Below, in pieces: positions 60,782-64,000 of a stretch of 64,000 bases of DNA; position 1 is the first letter of the stretch, and each line of letters opens with the position of its first letter. The notes beneath the pieces are model-generated. The model saw nothing but the letters and a program-made list of their open reading frames with translations, was not told where the DNA came from and ran no database searches. Source of the stretch: Streptomyces albiflavescens. Lineage in GTDB: Bacteria; Actinomycetota; Actinomycetes; Streptomycetales; Streptomycetaceae. A program made the position numbers and the translations under genes. Location of the stretch: positions 365,733 through 429,732 of the forward strand of contig NZ_BMMM01000005.1 of NCBI RefSeq assembly GCF_014645835.1. The letters are read 5' to 3'.

Positions 60782-62331
60782 TCAGCCGTCAGACCATCAC
60801 CCACCCGTTCAACCGGGGCAACTACACCGTCGGCGCCCCCAGCGTCGCCAAGTGGGCGCAGAACACCCCGATCGGCGACGGCGAGGCCGCGCTCCAGGTC
60901 GACCCGGTCGAGGTCCCGGAGTCCGTGGTCGAGGCGCTGCGCGAGGCCGCGCACGCGGTGCACACCTCCCACGAGGAGGTCGTCACCCGGACTCGTGACT
61001 GGTGGGCCGGTTCGATGATCGGCGAGACCGAGGGCCGTCCGGCGACGCCGAACGCCGTGATCGTCGAGGCGGCCGACGCCGACCAAGTCGCGGCCGTGCT
61101 GCGCATCTGCCACGAGGCCGGCATCCCGGTCACCCCCTCGGCGGGCCGCTCCAACGTCACCGGCGCCGCGCTCCCCGTCTTCGGTGGCGTCGTCCTGGAC
61201 GTGTGCGGGCTGAACCAGATCATCGCCTTCGACGCCGAGTCGAACATCGTGGACGTCCAAGCCGGCATGTTCGGCGACCTCTTCGAGAAGCAGCTCCAGG
61301 AGGAGTACGGCGTCACCACCGGCCACTGGCCGTCCGCGTTCGCCGTCTCCACCGTCGGCGGCTGGATCGCCTGCCGCGGCGCCGGTCAGCTCTCCACGCG
61401 GTACGGCAAGATCGAGGACATGGTCGTCGGCGTCGACGTCGTGCACGCGGACGGCACCCGGGCCACATACGGCGACTACGCCCGCGCCGCGATCGGCCCT
61501 GACTTGCGCCAGCTGTTCGTCGGCTCCGAGGGCACCCTCGGCGTCATCATCTCGGCCCGGCTGCGGGTTCACCCGCTGCCGGAGTACGCGAGCGCCGCCG
61601 CGTACGGCTTCAAGACCTTCGCGGAGGGCCTGGACGCCTGCCGCAGGATCATGCAGCGCGGTGCCACCCCGGCCGTCCTGCGGCTGTACGACACCCTGGA
61701 GTCGGGCACCCACTTCGGCCACCCGGAGACCAACCTCCTGCTCATCGCCGACGAGGGCGACCCGGCCATCGTCGACGCGTCGGTCAAGGTGGCGAAGGAG
61801 GTCTGCGAGGAGTACGGCCCCGAGCTGGACAGCCAGGCCGTCTTCGAGCGCTGGCTGGACGAGCGGATGTTGGTCGGCAAGTCCGCCGACGGCTTCAAGC
61901 CGGGTCCGGGCTTTGTCGCCGACACCCTGGAGATGGCTGCGTCCTGGACCGACCTCCCGTTGATCTACGACGAGGTCGTCGCCGCGATTCAGGCGGTGGA
62001 CGGCACCCTGGCCGCCTCGGCCCACCAGTCCCACGCGTACACCGACGGCGCCTGCGTCTATTTCTCGCTCCGCGGAAACGTGGCGCCCGAGTCACGGCGC
62101 GACTGGTACCGCAAGGTGTGGGACGCGGCCAACGCCGTGCTCATCAAGCACGCCGCGGTGCTCAGCCACCACCACGGCTGCGGCCTGCTGCGCGGTCCCT
62201 ACCTGGAGGAATCCCTCGGGACGGGCTTCGCGACGTTCGTCGCGGTGAAGAACGCCCTGGACCCGGCCGGCATCCTCAACCCTGGCAAGCTGGGCCTTCC
62301 CAGCCGCTTCGGTACGTCTCCGCTGAGCTGA
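60778..62331 (+). CDS. FAD-linked oxidase, alkyldihydroxyacetonephosphate-synthase-like
   Basis: 517 residues. The PCMH-type FAD domain has ATPNAVIVEAADADQVAAVL, GIPVTPSAGRSNVTGAALPV and VGGWIACRGAGQLSTRYGKI. The C-terminal FAD-oxidase part ends SHHHGCGLLRGPYLEESLGT and ALDPAGILNPGKLGLPS. The SHHHG motif is typical of ADPS-type enzymes. ADPS itself exchanges an acyl for an alkyl chain on dihydroxyacetone phosphate; bacterial relatives also include D-2-hydroxyacid oxidases. Overlap with the preceding dehydrogenase gene suggests it acts on that enzyme's product. Confidence 0.9.
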   Translation: MISRQTITHPFNRGNYTVGAPSVAKWAQNTPIGDGEAALQVDPVEVPESVVEALREAAHAVHTSHEEVVTRTRDWWAGSMIGETEGRPATPNAVIVEAADADQVAAVLRICHEAGIPVTPSAGRSNVTGAALPVFGGVVLDVCGLNQIIAFDAESNIVDVQAGMFGDLFEKQLQEEYGVTTGHWPSAFAVSTVGGWIACRGAGQLSTRYGKIEDMVVGVDVVHADGTRATYGDYARAAIGPDLRQLFVGSEGTLGVIISARLRVHPLPEYASAAAYGFKTFAEGLDACRRIMQRGATPAVLRLYDTLESGTHFGHPETNLLLIADEGDPAIVDASVKVAKEVCEEYGPELDSQAVFERWLDERMLVGKSADGFKPGPGFVADTLEMAASWTDLPLIYDEVVAAIQAVDGTLAASAHQSHAYTDGACVYFSLRGNVAPESRRDWYRKVWDAANAVLIKHAAVLSHHHGCGLLRGPYLEESLGTGFATFVAVKNALDPAGILNPGKLGLPSRFGTSPLS

Positions 62332-62373
62332 CCTCAGCTGCCACCGACCCTCGACCCCAGGTAGGCCCTTGCC

Positions 62374-63036
62374 ATGACTCCTTCCCCGTCCCGGTCCGGT
62401 GCCCCCATCGATGCCCGGCTGGCCTCCGCACTGGCCGAGGTCCCGGTCATCGCGTCGGTCGTCACCCCCCAGCCGCTGCGGCAGTTCCTGACCGCACCGG
62501 CCAAGGTGTGCATCGTCGCGTCGCTCACGGTGGGGCAGCTGCCCCAGGTCGTGCCGGCGCTGTGCCGTGCGGGGAAGACCGTGTTCGTGAACGTGGACAG
62601 CAGCCCCGGTCTGGCCCAGGACCGGGGCGCGCTGGAGTTCATCAAGAGCATGGGCGCGCACGGCGTGGTCAGCACCCGGCTCTCGCTGATAGAGAAGGGC
62701 CGGCCGCTCGGCCTGCTGACGATGATGAAGGTGTTCGTCACCGACCGGTCCAATCTCCGCCGCTCCACGGACGCGGTCTCGCGCGGGGCGCCGGACCTGG
62801 TCGAGATCATGCCCGCCCCGATCGTCGCCCGGATGAACGAGCAGGCACTGCGCGCGATGTCCCCGTCGGTCGCCGCGGGCTTCGTGGAGACCCCCTCGGA
62901 CGTGGCGCTCGCACTGGCCCTCGGGTCCGTTGCCGCTGCCACGTCCGACCCCCGCCTCTGGCACCTGCGCCGGGACCAGCTGCCTCCGGTTCCGCCCACC
63001 GCTCTGAAGAGGCCTGCCGCGCCATCCCAGGAGTAA
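62374..63036 (+). CDS. GlpP-family protein (glycerol-3-phosphate-responsive antiterminator family)
   Basis: 220 residues. PVIASVVTPQPLRQFLTAPA, KVCIVASLTVGQLPQVVPAL, GKTVFVNVDSSPGLAQDRGA, HGVVSTRLSLIEKGRPLGLL and PDLVEIMPAPIVARMNEQAL follow the beta/alpha pattern of PF04309. In Bacillus, GlpP binds glycerol-3-phosphate and the glp leader mRNA to prevent termination. Here it is the fifth gene of a catabolic operon whose leader has a terminator-like hairpin, which fits feedback antitermination. An enzymatic TIM-barrel role is also possible. The start has an AGGTAGG site. Confidence 0.82.
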   Translation: MTPSPSRSGAPIDARLASALAEVPVIASVVTPQPLRQFLTAPAKVCIVASLTVGQLPQVVPALCRAGKTVFVNVDSSPGLAQDRGALEFIKSMGAHGVVSTRLSLIEKGRPLGLLTMMKVFVTDRSNLRRSTDAVSRGAPDLVEIMPAPIVARMNEQALRAMSPSVAAGFVETPSDVALALALGSVAAATSDPRLWHLRRDQLPPVPPTALKRPAAPSQE

Positions 63037-63042
63037 GCCGCC

Positions 63043-63345
63043 ATGTCATACGTCGTCGTCGCCCGTTACCACACCAAAGAGGGCGAGGAGAACACCGTCC
63101 TCCCCCTGCTCGACACCATGGCCGCCGCGTCCCGCCAGGAGCCGGGCAACCTCGCCTACCGCGTCCACCAGGGCACCGAGGACCCGCGGGCGATCCTGTT
63201 GTACGAGGAGTACGTCTCGGAAGCCGACTTCACCGCGCACTGCGCCACCCCGCACTTCCAGGAGATCGTGCTCGGCAAGGTCGTCCCGCTGCTGGACAGC
63301 CGTGACGTGCTGCGCTGCGCCCCGCGTCCGGAGGTACGGGTATGA
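63043..63345 (+). CDS. Antibiotic-biosynthesis-monooxygenase (ABM) domain protein
   Basis: 100 residues, one ABM/YgiN-like ferredoxin fold: MSYVVVARYHTKEGEENTVL, LDTMAAASRQEPGNLAYRVH, ILLYEEYVSEADFTAHCATP and HFQEIVLGKVVPLLDSRDVL. Such small dimeric proteins act as quinol or aldehyde monooxygenases. It lies 6 nt after the GlpP-family gene, and its stop overlaps the ATG of the next, broken gene (ATGA), so it belongs to the operon. Confidence 0.9.
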   Translation: MSYVVVARYHTKEGEENTVLPLLDTMAAASRQEPGNLAYRVHQGTEDPRAILLYEEYVSEADFTAHCATPHFQEIVLGKVVPLLDSRDVLRCAPRPEVRV

Positions 63346-63395
63346 AGACCCGTGCGGTGGTGCTGCGCGGCGTGTCGACCGCCCGCCCCTACTCC
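63342..63395 (+). pseudogene. Zn alcohol dehydrogenase, first codons only
   Basis: MKTRAVVLRGVSTARPY is the typical N-terminus of a medium-chain Zn-dependent alcohol dehydrogenase. Homology stops after about 17 residues, where group II intron sequence starts. It was the seventh gene of the operon. Confidence 0.65.
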
Positions 63396-63675
63396 GCTGA
63401 TCAATCGGCTGCTTGCACGAGATCTCCTGGTCCTCCTTCTCCGGGATGACCGATCTTTCCTTCAAGGAGCTTGCCCGCAGGATCAACCCTGTCGTGGCCG
63501 GCTGGATCAATTACTACGGCCGGTTCGGAGATCGCCCGTCGATTCCCCCGCATGTTCGCGCACTGGCGCTGCACCGTCGCAGCCGTGATGACATGACGAA
63601 CAGAACGACAAGAGCCGTGTAACGGGAGACCGTTACGCACGGATCTGTGAGAGCCGGGAGGTGAGATCAGAATGA
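63396..63675 (+). mobile_element. Group II intron, 3' end with maturase fragment
   Basis: The frame reads LSFKELARRINPVVAGWINY and YGRFG, the maturase-specific domain at the C-terminus of a group II intron reverse transcriptase. After its stop at 63622, GAGCCGTGTAACGGGAGACC and GTTACGCACGG (63612-63642) form the conserved domain V hairpin, followed by a domain VI-like GAGCCGGGAGGTGAGATCAG. The reverse transcriptase and domains I-III are missing, so the intron is dead. It interrupts the operon's last gene. Confidence 0.82.
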
Positions 63676-64000
63676 GGACACCGCATCATCCGAGGGCGCA
63701 TGGCCCGTGCCACGCGCCAGCCGCGTCGGCTATGAAAATCGCTGTCCGGTTGCCGGAGCACAGTGATAGATATCCGGAGTGCAAAACACTCTGGACTTCC
63801 CCGACCTGCTCACTGCGGGAGGCCGGCCCGGATCGCGGTTGCTGGGCGTGGTGGGGTAAGTCGCAGTCGCCGCAGACCTGCGCTGCCGCCGCCCGACGCC
63901 AGCTCCACGAGATCGCGGTGCACACCTACGACGCCCAGCTCACCCTGGGCGCCCCGCAGCCGCTGCCGGACGAGGTGGCACTCGACGGTGTCGAGGAGTT
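63676..64000 (+). pseudogene. Mycothiol-dependent maleylpyruvate isomerase family fragment, runs off the window
   Basis: From about 63840 the frame reads CWAWWGKSQSPQTCAAAARR, QLHEIAVHTYDAQLTLGAPQ and PLPDEVALDGVEE to the end of the window. This is the helical-bundle domain of mycothiol-dependent maleylpyruvate isomerase-like proteins (the RRQLHEIAVHTYDA segment carries a metal-ligand His). Upstream codons are open to an ATG at 63732 but unlike the family, so the N-terminus seems replaced. The rest lies outside. Confidence 0.6.

Overview
The window is high-GC actinobacterial DNA that looks like a Streptomyces accessory (possibly arm) region. Supporting signs are strong third-position GC bias, an HbpS/SenS/SenR-type haem-sensing locus, MmyB-type XRE regulators, Streptomyces-type arsenic genes, a cold-shock protein, Ser/Thr kinases with a PP2C phosphatase, and a mycothiol-dependent-enzyme fragment at the right edge. 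No tRNA, rRNA, CRISPR array or biosynthetic gene cluster was seen.

Layout. 1-6.7 kb: a divergent SDR reductase/XRE regulator pair, then intact single genes (VOC protein, DNA alkylation repair protein, a secreted protein) among transposase scraps. 7-12.7 kb: a doubly deleted ISL3 transposase, a type I GAPDH, a GlxA-like regulator, and an unusual gene fusing a stomatin/SPFH membrane domain to a Ser/Thr kinase. 12.7-16.7 kb: an IS5-type element, then an MMPL exporter and a histidine kinase that have both lost their 5' ends at one shared junction, followed by an intact response regulator and a second IS5 end. 16.8-19.4 kb: an arsenic island (arsM, arsR, an aquaporin, and an arsC whose catalytic cysteine loop has been deleted). 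19.6-24.3 kb: a mosaic bounded by about 120-bp inverted IS110-type ends, holding a quinone oxidoreductase/TetR pair with three operator half-sites and Tn3, IS21 and IS110 remnants. 24.3-35.5 kb: mostly single genes, including a TetR/membrane-protein pair with two matching palindromes, an esterase, a recombinase remnant, csp, an MmyB regulator/quinone reductase pair and an LTD secreted protein.

35.5-44.3 kb: the senR-senS two-component system divergent from secreted hbpS, a methyltransferase, a PP2C phosphatase and a two-gene NACHT-HEAT operon that resembles bacterial NLR-type conflict systems. 44.5-49.8 kb: two abutting insertion sequences that share a CTAG, one carrying a SAM methyltransferase passenger, then cupin and aldo/keto reductase genes between IS5 scraps. 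50.3-55.6 kb: a Ser/Thr kinase with a PQQ propeller, a possible Imm49 immunity protein, an acetyltransferase and three broken genes.

55.7-63.4 kb: a compact polyol-type catabolic operon made of an MFS transporter, an FGGY kinase, a GlpD-like dehydrogenase, an ADPS-like FAD oxidase, a GlpP-family protein, an ABM-domain protein and the first codons of an alcohol dehydrogenase. The last gene is cut off by the 3' end of a group II intron. The operon leader holds a small terminator-like hairpin with a competing stem, which is suggestive because a GlpP (antiterminator-family) gene lies in the operon. All functional names are inferred from sequence features read by eye; no database search was run.
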